This document shows, in pieces, positions 43,792 through 54,392 of a stretch of DNA of 64,000 bases. Numbering within the stretch: position 1 is the stretch's first letter; each line of letters starts with the position of its first letter. The translations under genes were made by a program, and so were the position numbers. This DNA is from Manduca sexta (taxonomy: Eukaryota; Arthropoda; Insecta; Lepidoptera; Sphingidae). Under the pieces are notes generated by a model. It ran no database searches, had not been told where the DNA came from, and saw only the letters and a program-made list of their open reading frames with translations. The DNA lies in assembly GCF_014839805.1 (NCBI RefSeq), contig NC_051140.1:7399826-7463825 (forward strand), read 5' to 3'.

Positions 43792-44035
43792 CACACCCAC
43801 ACCTACGCCTTTTATCCCCGAAAAGGTAGGTAGAGACGGAACTTGTGCGCCCATTTTCCTGGGCACATATTCCGTCCCATGATATAATAGGGTGCGAGTC
43901 TATCCCTATATCGGGCAAAATTTCCAGACTCCGGGATGATACTGAAAAACTCTATATCAGTTTGCCCTACCCGGGGATCGATCCCGAGATAACACTGCAG
44001 TCGTAATACAACCATGCCACCAAGGCCGTCCATAA
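43792..44035 (-). repeat. SINE D copy
   Basis: Minus strand: gccttggtggcatggttgta head, tcgggatcgatccccgggta (B box), agtatcatcccggagtctgg, atagggatagactcgcaccc, accttttcggggataaaagg, gtgtgggtgtg tail. Confidence 0.8.
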
Positions 44036-44821
44036 ACAAATCTTCTATTCTAGAGCTTCTCTAAATTAAACATGGTTTAATTATTCTTTTAGTTTCCTTT
44101 TTTAAAATTAGAAGTACCCACACAAAATGTTCGCACCTCACGTCTCGGCAAATTGCTAAACGTTAAAACAACTTTAATAGCTATGACAATTTTTATGTGA
44201 ATTTGGATTTCAATTACGCTTCTACTGTGATCATTGGTGTGAGGCAATTGGTGTACTTAAATAAGGCAGTAGCGAAATCAAGACATGTTGCACACTATTC
44301 AAGGGCTTCTTGGTATCGAGCGTGATTTCTTGAGCAACATATTTTTACTTTGAAGAAGATGACGTATTGGATGTTTCATATTTGCATGAAATGATTGAAC
44401 TTGGTCCGATTTGTCTAGGAATCAATAATAAGGGGTTTTTCTATATAGGCACGGGAAAGCGACTCCATTGTAACTTATAGTTAGGACAGTGGTGTACAAT
44501 CAGTATTGATTGACGAGCGTTATGTTGACGTCAGACAGGCCGCCCATCGTAAAACCAAACCATATCGGTTATGCAACTTGTTTCAACAAGCGGCTTGTTT
44601 TTCATAAAATAAGGTGTCGTTGTCTTCCATCAACGGGGGTCTCTTATAAAGACAACTAAATTTATATAGAAATAAAATGAAGTCCTGAAATTAAATGTGC
44701 TGTTTTTGCTGACCCTATACTATTCTTATATCGTTTTTGTTCCATCCCCGTCATAATTAAAATAAAATTACTTAATTAGAATAAGAATACTTAATTATTT
44801 AGCATATCATTTACTCACAAA

Positions 44822-45003
44822 TTATTTCTTGCGAGTCATACTAATCTCATTGACACTTGGGCAATAATATAAAGACAAATATTGTAAGGCAACCTTCGTA
44901 AAAGCTAAGTGGTTGTGGACAGCGTTGCGCCACTCGTTGCGCCAGAGCTGCGCGCACACCGGCTGGCGGACCACCGGATGTACTTGGCTCTTCGCATTTA
45001 GAT
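44822..45003 (-). CDS. Candidate exon or ORF remnant with strong G/C third-position bias
   Basis: After an acceptor-like tttatatcag (AG at 45004-45005) the minus strand is open to a TAA at 44822-44824. Its first half, KSQVHPVVRQPVCAQLWRNE then WRNAVHNHL, uses G or C at almost every third position, as real genes in AT-rich insect genomes often do. The second half (LAFTKVALQYLSLYYC...MTRKK) is AT-rich. No recognised domain. It could be a coding exon, a non-coding exon of the gene at 24.97-55.9 kb, or a decayed transposon ORF. A donor-like TT|GTGAGTAA occurs just after the stop. Confidence 0.3.
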
Positions 45004-45340
45004 CTGATATAAAAGGTGCGACATGGTAATAGCATTTTGGTGTATTTAAATTTAATTTCACTAATATTATATAAGCGCCGTCTGCGCTGTCTTCTCTGAG
45101 AGTAGTAGTGGTAGCAAATAATAATAATAAATAAGTGGTAGCAAAAGAGCGCGTAAAATTAAAATGACTTTTTATTAATATTTATTTTGTTCGAAACTTA
45201 CACTTTATCATTTAACATCTACGGCTCAAGTTACTTATCGTAAAGTGTTAGATCGTACCTTTTACAGGATCATCTGATAGACTACTCCGAATATAGCTAA
45301 AAAAAAATACACATATCACATAGTAGTCATTTGTATTATT

Positions 45341-45511
45341 AGGTGTGCAGGTTTGATTACGATGTTTTCCTTCACCGTTAAAGCAAGCGATAATTCACAA
45401 AGAATACACATATAATTTTTAGAAAAGTCAGAGGAGTGTGGCCTTGGGATTTGAACCTGCGGACATTCGTCTCGGCAGTCCGTTCCACAACCAATTAGTC
45501 TATCGCCGCTT
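45341..45511 (-). repeat. SINE A 5' half
   Basis: Minus strand: gcggcgatagactaattggt head, ctgccgagacgaatgtccgc, caggttcaaatccc, cgtaatcaaacctgcacacc. The 3' half with the atacagggctg tail is missing. Confidence 0.75.
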
Positions 45512-46199
45512 AATAAAACTGAAATATAAATGCAATTAAATTATTTATAGTGATGGTTTGGCAATGGGCCCGGCTGTATGGGTCCAGCATAGGGGCATAG
45601 TGTTATAAAAGTATAACATGCCCGCATATGTATTAGTTGCAAACGGGGACCATTTCTTCTTGATCCCGCTCACGCGGCAGCCGGGTACGGGACATGCTCA
45701 AACTGAATGGAATATATTTAAAGAAAGTATAAATCCATCATTGTATTTGTTATACAAGTTTAACAATAAAATTGTTGTGTAACTTCATTAAAATGCATTA
45801 AACACGTTATAAAAATGTATTGTTAAAATTATCATAATTAAACACTTATGCACTTCAATTCAATATCAGTTTTGTCAGAATGTTTAGTTGCATATGTTGT
45901 TGATTAAGATAGTTATGTAAATTATGTAAAATATAAATAACTGTTTTTTTTAGCCAGTTAGGGAGTATTTTAAGTCTACGGTCTCGATATTTTTTTTTAT
46001 TGTTTTGCTTCATTTTTACGTGGAACAAAATAATATTTCAAAAAATTTCCATTTAAATTATCAGAATCCTGACAGCATAAATCACTGTTAAACATATCAA
46101 AATCACACGGAGGTAAGTATTTTTTTAAGGCATAATAGCAAAACAACGTTTTTTTTTTTCCAAAATGTTTAAAATCCTGGCAGAGATATATAGATAGAT

Positions 46200-46580
46200 G
46201 AATCCCTCTAAGCCGAATTTCGGCGACGGCGGCCAATCTCAACGGAGATCAGCCAGGTACGCAGGAGATTTTATAGTGCACAAGTGTGTGCGCAATACAC
46301 AGGTGCACTCTCTGTTCCTTCACTCTCATAGTTCGGTGAGACGGCAATCCGACATGACCGGAGAGAGATCAGGCGCAGGACCAACGGCTTTACATGCTTT
46401 CCGAGGCACGGGAGTATCACACCGCCAACTTCCTGACTCCGAGCTGCGACGGAGTAATTTTTAAGATGGAAAAACCCAGTCACAATTATTTCTGCCCGAC
46501 CCGGGATTCGAACCCAGGACCTCAGCGCGGCAGTCGTACTTGTACCGTGTACACTTACAACTACGCCACCGAGGCAGTCT
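46200..46580 (-). repeat. SINE E copy, best preserved
   Basis: Minus strand: gactgcctcggtggcgtagt head, tgggttcgaatcccgggtcg (B box), ttccatcttaaaaattactc, aagtcaggaagttgg-type linker, ggtcatgtcggattgccgtc, gagagtgcacctgtgtattg, tgatctccgttgagattggc. Head is nearly identical to SINE D; body is unrelated to it. Confidence 0.75.
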
Positions 46581-46602
46581 AGTCTATAGATATATAGATT
46601 TA

Positions 46603-46877
46603 CCCCCTTATTCATAAACGTTTTTTATCTAAGGACGGAGTAAAGCTGTGATAACAAGCCTGTTTCTCAGTGCCCAACGGCACTGAGAAATAGACATAGG
46701 GCCAATAGATGGGCCAAAAATAGACATAGTTATTATTGTTGTATTTCAATATTAGCCAATCACAACGGCCCTACGTCTACGCACTGCGAAGACTGCCATG
46801 CCGTCAGCACTGAGAAACAGACTTGTTATCACAGCCTTACTCGGTCGTTCGATAAAAAACGTTTATGAATAAGGGGG
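46603..46877. mobile_element. Palindromic MITE, family K (275 bp)
   Basis: Long inverted arms of about 70 bp. The left arm reads CCCCCTTATTCATAAACGTT and the reverse complement of the right arm CCCCCTTATTCATAAACGTT, both continuing through ttttatc, gagtaa-gctgtgataaca and tctgtttctcagtgc. The short loop carries another inverted pair (tgggccaa/aatagacatag). No ORF. Flanking TA/ATA leaves the target duplication ambiguous. Confidence 0.85.
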
Positions 46878-47764
46878 ATAGACTAACGCCCGTATGCTAT
46901 CCGCCTGACTAAAAATTATACGTAGGTTGTCAAATAATAGAACGACTATAATAAATATTTTATAGAATTACGGAAGAAAAAATACACATAGAGAAAATTT
47001 GATTCCTTCTGAGATAAAAGTGTTCATTATTTTCTAATATTATAGTTTAAATAATAAACTATTAGAGTCCGTATTGTTGTCTTTCTGTGGGTTAACTTGG
47101 CCAAATTGGTAACGCAAACATGCGAGTCTCCATTAGCAATGTGTTAACAAAGTACGCGACTGTGCAACGTTTTGCTAACTTACTAGTAACTATTACTTTT
47201 ACGTTGCAGTTTTGAAATGGTGACCGCGAAAAGTTGCAATTATTTACACTGCTATTATTTAGTTCAGGGTCTCAATTCTCATGCCATCATGTTTACGTCA
47301 TTGTTGTTTGATAAAATACACGTAGGGGGTAATAGAGGGTATTGCCAGCATGGTACAAACAATATTTTAAAATAAACTCAGCAATTGAGTTTTCAGACCA
47401 GCCTAAATGTGTCGAGTGATAATCATCTCGCAATAGAGTAGGCCACTACTTATTTTTAATATATTTATTAAAAATGTATGTGATCTGAAATCTAACAAAA
47501 AAGCCTTTTTTTAAATCCTCGGAGTAATAAATAAGTTATAAAACTTTGAAATTTGGTGTATAGGGTAGCGTTCAAATATCACTAATAGCAAGCTGTGACG
47601 TCATCGAGTGTTACCGGCCACAACACTACGTGCGTGTGAAAGAGATAGTACAGTAACCTCACCACGGCCACAATTTTGTACATAAAAATATTTCCAATAC
47701 GAAAAACTGCTTTATTTTTTTACTGTATTACTATTACGTATTAAAAATTGTATAAATTTATACG

Positions 47765-47852
47765 GGAATCTCCCCTATTCTCATCAGTCGACACCATTCT
47801 TGACTGGATCCTATTCCGCCTACCATCAGGTGTAGTAGCCTCCATAAAAAAA
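47765..47852 (+). repeat. LINE 3' tail, family B/C type
   Basis: cattcttgactggatcctat, tccgcctaccatcaggtgta, then a run of A. Only the last part of the unit. Confidence 0.5.
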
Positions 47853-47937
47853 AAATATGTCGGTATCTAAACCATTATGCAAGGACTTAGACGCCAGTTG
47901 AATTTGAAAAGAAAATACTTTCGAGACCAAAACTATT

Positions 47938-48175
47938 TCGGTGGCATTTGCATGGCGCGGGCGGTATGACACCGCTTTGAGATCCTGCGTTCGAATTCCG
48001 GGTTGTGCAGTTATATTTGGGTTTTTCTACTTAATATCAACCCGAAGTCTGGAACTTGTGCCCGATGTGGCGATAGGATTGCCCCCTATTACATTGTAGG
48101 ACGGAACATATTCGGCCAAAAGTGAGGCTGGTTGCACCTCTGCCTACCTATTCGGCGATAAAACCTGATGTATGT
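47938..48175 (+). repeat. SINE D copy
   Basis: tttcggtggcatttgcatgg head, tgcgttcgaattccggg (B box), tatcaacccgaagtctggaa, ggcgataggattgcccccta, aagtgaggctggttgcacct, ttcggcgataaaacctgatg. Confidence 0.75.
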
Positions 48176-49122
48176 TTGATTTAAAAACAAAAAACCGTTC
48201 TTAATATCATTTAAATACAGAAATATCATTTAATGGACAATGATTCTCAATATAAGTAGCATAAGATCAATATAACACAAAACAAATCACGTTTTAAAAA
48301 AATCCTCACTTTGAATTAGATAATATTTTTATTTTTTTTTATACCATAAATACAAAGAGTCTACGTCTGAATGTTATCCGGGACTAGTTCGGATCGTGAT
48401 ATCATTTCGCGGTGTAGTGTTATATGTCTATATTTGCTTATAAGCAGCATGAGGTTACGTCCTGATTAAATTTTCACGGAGGATATAAATTAGATATACT
48501 AATATTAAGGAGCGTGTACAGGTTTTCCCCTATTACATGGAACACACTTAGTGAAATGTAAGCCGGTTGTAATATACGGGGTTAAGCGTCATGCGTTTTA
48601 TTGGATTTAAGACGTAATTACTTGGTGTACTGAATCTAGATAGAAAGATTCGTTTTTGTTGATAGCTCGGATTGCTAGAACGTCCATTGTTCGAGCAAAA
48701 TTCCGAGAGGAGACATATTTTACAAAAATGAAAGGCTACCGTTTCTTATAAACCTTATCAATTCGGATGAATTTTGATAAAAGAGCTTCGTTACCAATTT
48801 AAGATAGTGCTGGTACTAAAGACATTCGATTGCGTATTTAACATAATATTTACTTAAATTATGATTAAGATTGGTATATTGGAATAGCATTTGCTTAGTC
48901 CTTACAAATATCAATTGGGCCCAGTTATGACAAAATGTATCAACCCAGGTATTATCCAAAAATAAATGATTAATATTCAACACGCAATAATCCAACTATA
49001 ATTCTTTACTGTTCAACAAAACACGACAAGATCTATTTATATCTGATATAAAAAAGTATATGAGAACTAATCCACACAATTTTTTCTACAGACAAAAACC
49101 CACTTGTAAAAAATACTTACGC

Positions 49123-49190
49123 GAATGTTCGACGTTGAAACAAAACTACTTAACGGATTTTTTTTCATAAATACCGTTAAGTAGTTATTT
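49123..49190 (+). repeat. Foldback family I, left-arm fragment
   Basis: acgcgaatgttcgacgttga, acaaaactacttaacggatt. A small internal palindrome (cttaacgg/ccgttaag) follows. Confidence 0.5.
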
Positions 49191-49230
49191 TAATTATGAA
49201 GTTCAGTTATTTCAATTTGATTATGTAGAT

Positions 49231-49385
49231 TGTCTCGGTGGCGTAGTTGTATCGCGGTACGACTGTAGTTCTCAAATCTTTGGTTCGATTCCAGGGTCGG
49301 GCAGTGATATTGGCCTTTCTACTCAGTATCAGATCGTTATCTGGAATTAGGGCCCAATACGGCGATAGCGATTCAGAAATAAATA
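49231..49385 (+). repeat. SINE D 5' part
   Basis: gattgtctcggtggcgtagt, tttggttcgattccagggtc (B box), ctcagtatcagatcgttatc, cccaatacggcgatagc. Truncated 3'. Confidence 0.7.
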
Positions 49386-49790
49386 AAATAACGCAGAAGT
49401 TAAACAAAAAATAACCTTAGGAAGTCACGTATTCTCTCTCGCATGCACAATATTGTGATATGCATAAAAATAATATCTCAATCAATATTATAAATAAGCT
49501 TTATGGCAATTAATTAGGCACAGAAAACTTTGGAGTAGTTATTTAAAAATATATATTATCCATATGTTAAAACTTGGACAAATATTATATTGTATGCATT
49601 TTTATGAGACTGAAAGGTTAAAACAAACTTCAGTGATTTTTTACGTTTATAGTAACGCACGCGATACCTTATACCGATATGCTGTTAACTAAGTTTTATT
49701 TCTTATTAATAATTATACATTTATTTCCTACATAATACCAAGACAAATTATAATTTGCAAACGAATTATTTACATGCTAGAGCGATTTTG
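49386..49790. other. AT-rich spacer
   Basis: Nothing recognised. Confidence 0.45.
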
Positions 49791-50264
49791 CGGCGGCGAT
49801 AGCGTAATTGGAAGTGGATTGGACTGCCGTGACTGATCTCCGCAGGTTCAAAACCCAAGGGCATGCAGCCCTGACTATTCGAAAGTTACGTGTGTATACT
49901 TTGTGAAATATCACTTGTTTTAACGACGAAAAAAAAACTTATTGAGAAAACCTGCATACCTGAGAAATTCTATAAAGTGCCATAATATATATAAACTGTG
50001 GTCTTGTTGTGTCCATCTGTTATAGGAGATGCAATTGTAATAGTGTATATGTATATGTGAAGCTATATGTGTTTCTATATTGTAATCTCTGTAAATGGTC
50101 CTGAATAAATAAATAAATAAATAAATTCTTTAAGAATTTTCAGGGTATGTGACGTCTGCCAATCCGTAGTAGGCCAGCGTGGTGGACTAAGGCTTAATCT
50201 GTCTCGATAATAGAGGAGGCCCGTGACCCAGCAGTGGGACAATATATAATACAGGGCTTATAAT
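49791..50264 (+). repeat. SINE A copy split by a short retroposon
   Basis: cggcggcgatagcgtaattg head, caggttcaaaacccaag, acctgcatacctgagaaatt before the insert; gggtatgtgacgtctgccaa, aggccagcgtggtggactaa, atacagggctta after it. Otherwise standard family length. Confidence 0.75.
49978..50122 (+). repeat. Short retroposon with (AATA)n tail
   Basis: 145 bp: tgccataatatatataaact, aggagatgcaattgtaatag, aaatggtcctgaataaataa and five AATA units. Bounded by near-identical aaattctataaag (49965) and aaattctttaag (50123), the apparent target duplication. Looks like a 5'-truncated LINE 3' end. Confidence 0.6.
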
Positions 50265-50404
50265 AGAGATATCCTAAAATATGCAAAGTTGATTTGTATC
50301 TTAAAATTACTGTAAAACATTAAATAAGAATAACACGCACTAAACAATTTACAATTACAGAAACAATGAAACGAATTTACAAAAATATACACAGATTCAC
50401 TATA

Positions 50405-50503
50405 TACTTGATTAATATAATATTTCGATCCTGTAAAAATACACAGTAAGATTTTTATTCCAGAAAAAGACATTCACGCGGGTGTAGTCGCCAGAATCAC
50501 TTA
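50405..50503 (+). repeat. Helitron 3' end, family F
   Basis: tttttattccagaaaaagac, attcacgcgggtgtagtcgc, then CTTAG|T. Hairpin weakened. Confidence 0.45.
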
Positions 50504-50514
50504 GTAATATATAA

Positions 50515-50727
50515 TTAATACAAACTCCATAGATTCCGCTGTTCCGAAACAGTTCTGTACTGACGTAAAGAGTTCGCTAGACCGTTTGGTCGTGACGCAA
50601 AAACAGGTTGCGAATGATCGTGCACGATCAAAAGTTCGATAGCTGGTTGCAAAACCATCCGAATGGTATTCAGCGGTAAACCCACTGCTAAACAGGTAAT
50701 TTTATCATCAGATGGAATATATGACAT
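50515..50727 (-). CDS. Unidentified ORF, 70 codons
   Basis: Minus strand frame with balanced codons: GLPLNTIRMVLQPAIELLIV, HDHSQPVFASRPNGLANSLR, ending RNLWSLY-stop. A decent acceptor (aattacctgtttagcag) falls inside it before GLPLN. HDHSQP faintly recalls the second-Asp block of mariner transposases (HDNARPH), but nothing around it supports that. Function unknown. Confidence 0.2.
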   Translation of the reverse strand: MSYIPSDDKITCLAVGLPLNTIRMVLQPAIELLIVHDHSQPVFASRPNGLANSLRQYRTVSEQRNLWSLY

Positions 50728-50859
50728 TTTCTATATAATAGAAAACTGATTGTATATAAGGGAGGTAATTATTAATGAGGAGATGCATTCCATGATTACT
50801 TTATTTTTTATATCCAGAGCTACAGGAATTTTAAAGTTTTTTTTTAAGAGTTTAATTTA

Positions 50860-50929
50860 ATGTCGGTCTTGTTCAAAATTGGAACAGTCATCTCCAAAGT
50901 CCAAAAAGATGTCATATCTAAATACAAGG
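50860..50929 (+). CDS. Candidate first coding exon, plus strand
   Basis: ATG at 50860-50862 opens MSVLFKIGTVISKVQ, continuing KDVISKYK, and ends at a strong donor AAGG|GTGAGT (50930-50935), phase 1. An in-frame TAA lies five codons upstream, so the ATG is the first in frame. The peptide looks amphipathic. I do not recognise it and found no partner exon downstream in the window. Confidence 0.35.
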
Positions 50930-51439
50930 GTGAGTATGAAAGCAATAATTCATGAGATCATTTCAAACAAATAATGAACACAATAACTGCTTTCGTAATA
51001 TCAATCCTAAATTCTAGGTTACAAAGCTTTAAATATTTTGATTATGCCGCTTTATGAAATATCTAAAAATGTAAATTCAACTACGACGTTAACGAGACAT
51101 TCGTGTTCACACGCTCTTGTTTAGAAAGACTTCATTAAGAGGTGACGAGAGAGCTGAGATAAAATAGTTTGCGAATTATTACTGTAATTCAATTGCAGAA
51201 GATGCTCAGTTGCATTTTTTTACGGAAGAACGCAATTAGTTTGGTGCAATTCGATAATTATTGGAGTAGGACTAAAGATAATTAAAATAAGATTTTACAC
51301 ATAACAGATTTAATTGGTTTCTATGTCTGTTTTCGTGAAATAAAATGAAATAATTTATGTAAGCTCAAAATATTAACAAGATGCATATAAAAGTCAGGTA
51401 ATGTTGTACTAGTGTAATTATTTAGGGTAAACCATTCCG
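50930..51439. other. Spacer downstream of the candidate exon
   Basis: AT-rich, with no convincing acceptor followed by an open frame. Confidence 0.4.
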
Positions 51440-51755
51440 AGGCAATTCTTGCGCTCTCAGTCTCCACATCGAATGCACGACCATGTGCGCGTGGATATTT
51501 GCCGCGGCCCTGGGCATACAGTTCACATTTATACCTCATGGTTGTACCTACACATTGAGGCCTATGAGGACTTGCGAACTTTTCCCCTCCTTCTCTCTTC
51601 CGCCCATCCTAAAAGACGGTTTCATCCTTCTCCCATACTTCCCTCCCTGAACTATTCTCTCCCAACTATCCTTCGGGCCCCTGCAGTCGTTAAGTCGGGG
51701 GATTCCAGTATCTCATTCGCAGGTTTCCACCACATGGATAGCAGGGACGCCTATT
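51440..51755 (+). repeat. Probable retroposon 3' region with A tail
   Basis: GC-richer block: atgcacgaccatgtgcgcgt, ccgcggccctgggcatacag, attgaggcctatgaggactt, a pyrimidine-rich stretch, gtcgttaagtcgggggattc, gatagcagggacgcc and terminal poly-A. The 102-codon plus ORF across it is unlikely to be a gene. Confidence 0.45.
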
Positions 51756-51769
51756 AAAAAAAACAAGGC

Positions 51770-52499
51770 TCGGCTAATCAGCCCGCCGAACACACATACG
51801 AAAGTCATTAAACCAATTAACTCGCGCCTTGGCACCGGCATATTATAAAACCAATGTCTAAATAACTTAGACAAGTGACATTGCTGTTATTGTTGTGTTG
51901 CACGTGACAGAAACCTATTACAACCCTAATTAAACCTGAAACTATTTGGACGTATCGTATGTAGGCCTTGGTGGATCGTATTACGGTAAGCATACATATT
52001 TTGTACAGTAAATTATGACGTCTTGGTGCTAATGCAGTCGCGGATCTGCATAAGGGCTTTTTGGGCTATAGCCCAGGGCCCCATGGATTTATGGGGCTCC
52101 CGCCGCCCCATTAAAACTACTTAAGGCTAGAGCATTTACTTGTAACAGAACATCGAACACAACGATCGATGTTTTGTTTTGGTTGGTTATAAAAACCAAT
52201 GAGCGTATCAGTGTAACATTTTATCGAGCAAGGGCACAAGCGAAGTGAGATAGGCGAAGAAGAAAGAAATGTTACAGGTTAATGCTGATTCGCTTTGAGC
52301 CTTACGTCGAACGTAACGTCAAGCATTTATAGGAATAGTAAAATTCAAGGAAATGCTTTTGGAAACTGAGCTTTTGCCTATACCGCTCATAGAAACAAGT
52401 CTAGCCTAAACGCTTCTTTAGAAAATTCTGCATTTACTTTTATGCGACTTAGGAATTATTTAGTGCTTAGAATATTTAGAACCCATTTTCATTCAACAA
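51770..52499. other. Spacer with possible DNA-transposon debris
   Basis: A GC-rich hairpin at 52070-52110 (agggccccatgg / atggggctcc). A weak inverted pair at the ends of about 52123-52409 (aaggctagagca...aagtctagcctaaa) may mark a decayed MITE. Confidence 0.35.
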
Positions 52500-52760
52500 C
52501 TGGTGGTAGGTGTCTTGTATGCGAGGCACCAACTGGGTAGGAACCGCAATATTTATTTCTACCGTCAGCAGTGTGCATGTACTGTTGTGTTAGAATTTGA
52601 AAGACTGTCGCCAGCTTAATGGGCATTATGAGACTTGACATTATAACATAATATTATTATGTCTTAGTATACCGAGTGCAGCACAATATAATATGCTATG
52701 CTTTATCATACAAAGTTCTAGAAGGTATTGCTACGGTTAATGAGCCTTCGTATGACTTAG
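52500..52760 (+). repeat. LINE 3'-end, family B, diverged
   Basis: caactggtggtaggtgtctt start, aactgggtaggaaccgcaat, tttctaccgtcagcagtgtg, tattatgtcttagtataccg. The tail is degraded. Confidence 0.55.
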
Positions 52761-52799
52761 GATCAGGCAAGTGGTTTATTTGACTCGTTCTGTTGCAAT

Positions 52800-53040
52800 A
52801 AAATACACACACTCACTACTTTTATCTCCGAAAGAGAAGGCGGAGGCGCAACAGGTGCATCCATATTCCGGCTAGCGAATATAGGAAACGAAATAGAAGG
52901 CGATCCTATCGCCATATCGGGCACAAATTCCAGACTCCGGGCTGAGTATAAAAACCCAATATCACTGGCCCTATCCGGCAATCGAATTCTATACTTCAGC
53001 GCTTCAATCGTTCCGTATTACTACTACGCCACCGAGGCTG
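52800..53040 (-). repeat. SINE D copy
   Basis: Minus strand: aacagcctcggtggcgtagt head, tagaattcgattgccggata (damaged B box), tactcagcccggagtctgga, gcgataggatcgccttctat, gagataaaagtagtgagtgt tail. Confidence 0.75.
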
Positions 53041-53109
53041 TTAATAAAAATACGTAATATACATTACGCCCAAGATCAAGAAGACAATTTCAAAGCCGGA
53101 TATAGCTTA

Positions 53110-53365
53110 TCCTACTAATATTATAAATGCGAAAGTTTGTGAGGATGGATGTATGTATGTTTGTTCCTCTTTAACGAAAAAACTACTGAACGGACTTGGA
53201 TGAAACTTTACAGTAATATTGGTTATACATCAGAATAACACATAGGCTCCAATTTATAATGATTTTATGTAGTTTGGTCATAATATAACGATATATATCA
53301 AGAAAGTCGGAAAAAAAATTTACGGAAAACTCCATCACGCGGGCGAAGCCGCGAGCAAAAGCTGG
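53110..53365 (+). mobile_element. Helitron, family F, reference copy
   Basis: Clear ends: A|TC at 53109/53110 (TCCTACTAATATTATAAATG) and CTGG|T at 53365/53366, with subterminal hairpin gcgggcgaagccgc ten bases before the end. The interior has aactactgaacggacttgga and acataggctccaatttat. 256 bp, non-coding; needs Rep/helicase in trans (known for the class). Confidence 0.8.
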
Positions 53366-54302
53366 TAAATTATAATACTTTAGCTTCAATAAACACTCAT
53401 GACTTTGAAGATAAATTACGTATGTGCCACATGTTAACGAACTTGCTAGATTTTAATGGTTTAAGTACACCATCCACGTACGTTGAAAAGAGTGCTAAAT
53501 AAATAAAAATGACACGACGAAAGTAACATTTTAAAACATTAATATCTGTTAGCGTATTCAAATATAATTATAATATTGTCATTAATTAAGTTTGTAATTT
53601 TCATAACTAGGCTTTATGAAAGCTTTTTAATATATTATGAATTTGTTTTTATAATAATGTTTTATATTTGTTTTTTTTTATTATTTTTTTATCATTATAC
53701 GTTTATATATATATATATATATATGAAAAGGATTCTTATGTTTTACGAACATGAGTATAGTTCAATGGCCAATGAAATAAATTCGTAAGTTCTAGTTCGT
53801 GTTTTATTTAAGAGCAGTCATGAGTCGTGACTATTAGACGGGTAAGTAGCTCGTCTTGCTCAAGGTAAAAAAATATGAGAGAAAAATGTAGTACCGACGT
53901 ATGTATGGTAAACAACAAAAGCGTCGTCAGTTACTCGAGATTGGAGATTGCCTGTAGAATTAATGATGAATGAAAAACCGTGGTCTAAGATTAAGTTCAA
54001 TCGTATTATGATTTCTTAATGATTTTTTATGTTTACGCGAATGTTGTGTCGTGTTATTAATGTGACACGTGTGGTTATCGTCCAAAACAACACTGAAATG
54101 AAATAATTTATTTCGATGTGGATTTGGATACAGTATTTTTTTTCTCTACTACCAGCTCAGAAAGTTTCTACTAGAGAAGAACGGGTAAGAAACTAGTGTT
54201 ACCCTTTTCAAAATCAGTTGAAAGCTTCAAAGTGGATACAGTATGTGATACGAAAAATGTTACATGACGTTTTATAGGGATTTAGTTTAAAGCAGCTCAT
54301 TT
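53366..54302. other. AT-rich spacer with an (AT)n microsatellite
   Basis: A perfect TA run at 53704-53724. At 54130-54200, tctactaccagctcagaaag and agaagaacgggtaagaaact belong, from memory, to a common lepidopteran repeat and not to an exon. Confidence 0.45.
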
Positions 54303-54392
54303 CATCATCATCATCCGCACGATGTCCGTTGCTGAACATGGGCCCTCCCCAAAGATTTCCAGATTGACCTATTGGAAGCGGCAAGCAAGCAG
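54303..54392 (-). repeat. LINE 3'-end fragment, family H
   Basis: Minus strand: ccaataggtcaatctggaaa, ctttggggagggcccatgtt, cagcaacggacatcgtgcgg, then (GAT)n. Inverted relative of 2640-2752. Confidence 0.6.

Larger units (their letters stand above)
44036..46199. other. Spacers without recognised genes, 44.0-46.2 kb
   Basis: 44036-44821 has nothing. 45004-45340 has nothing. 45512-46199 includes a GC-rich block at about 45545-45715 (ggcccggctgtatgggtcca, ctcacgcggcagccgggtac) that looks like a repeat fragment but has no partner here. Confidence 0.4.
46878..49122. other. Spacers without recognised genes, 46.9-49.1 kb
   Basis: 46878-47764 and 48176-49122 hold no ORF with recognisable features. 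Confidence 0.45.

Noticed and set aside
50515..50727. Mariner remnant based on HDHSQP
   Set aside because: Only one short block resembles a transposase; the other catalytic regions and the ends are missing.
4441..53040. True tRNA genes at the SINE D/E heads
   Set aside because: A and B boxes are present, but the 3' half of a tRNA is replaced by SINE body in every copy.
54150..54185. Micro-exon with pyrimidine tract, AG and GTAAGA (aaagtttctactagagaaga...)
   Set aside because: The sequence ctactaccagctcagaaag...agaagaacgggtaagaaact is, from memory, part of a common lepidopteran interspersed repeat, so the splice-like signals are coincidental.
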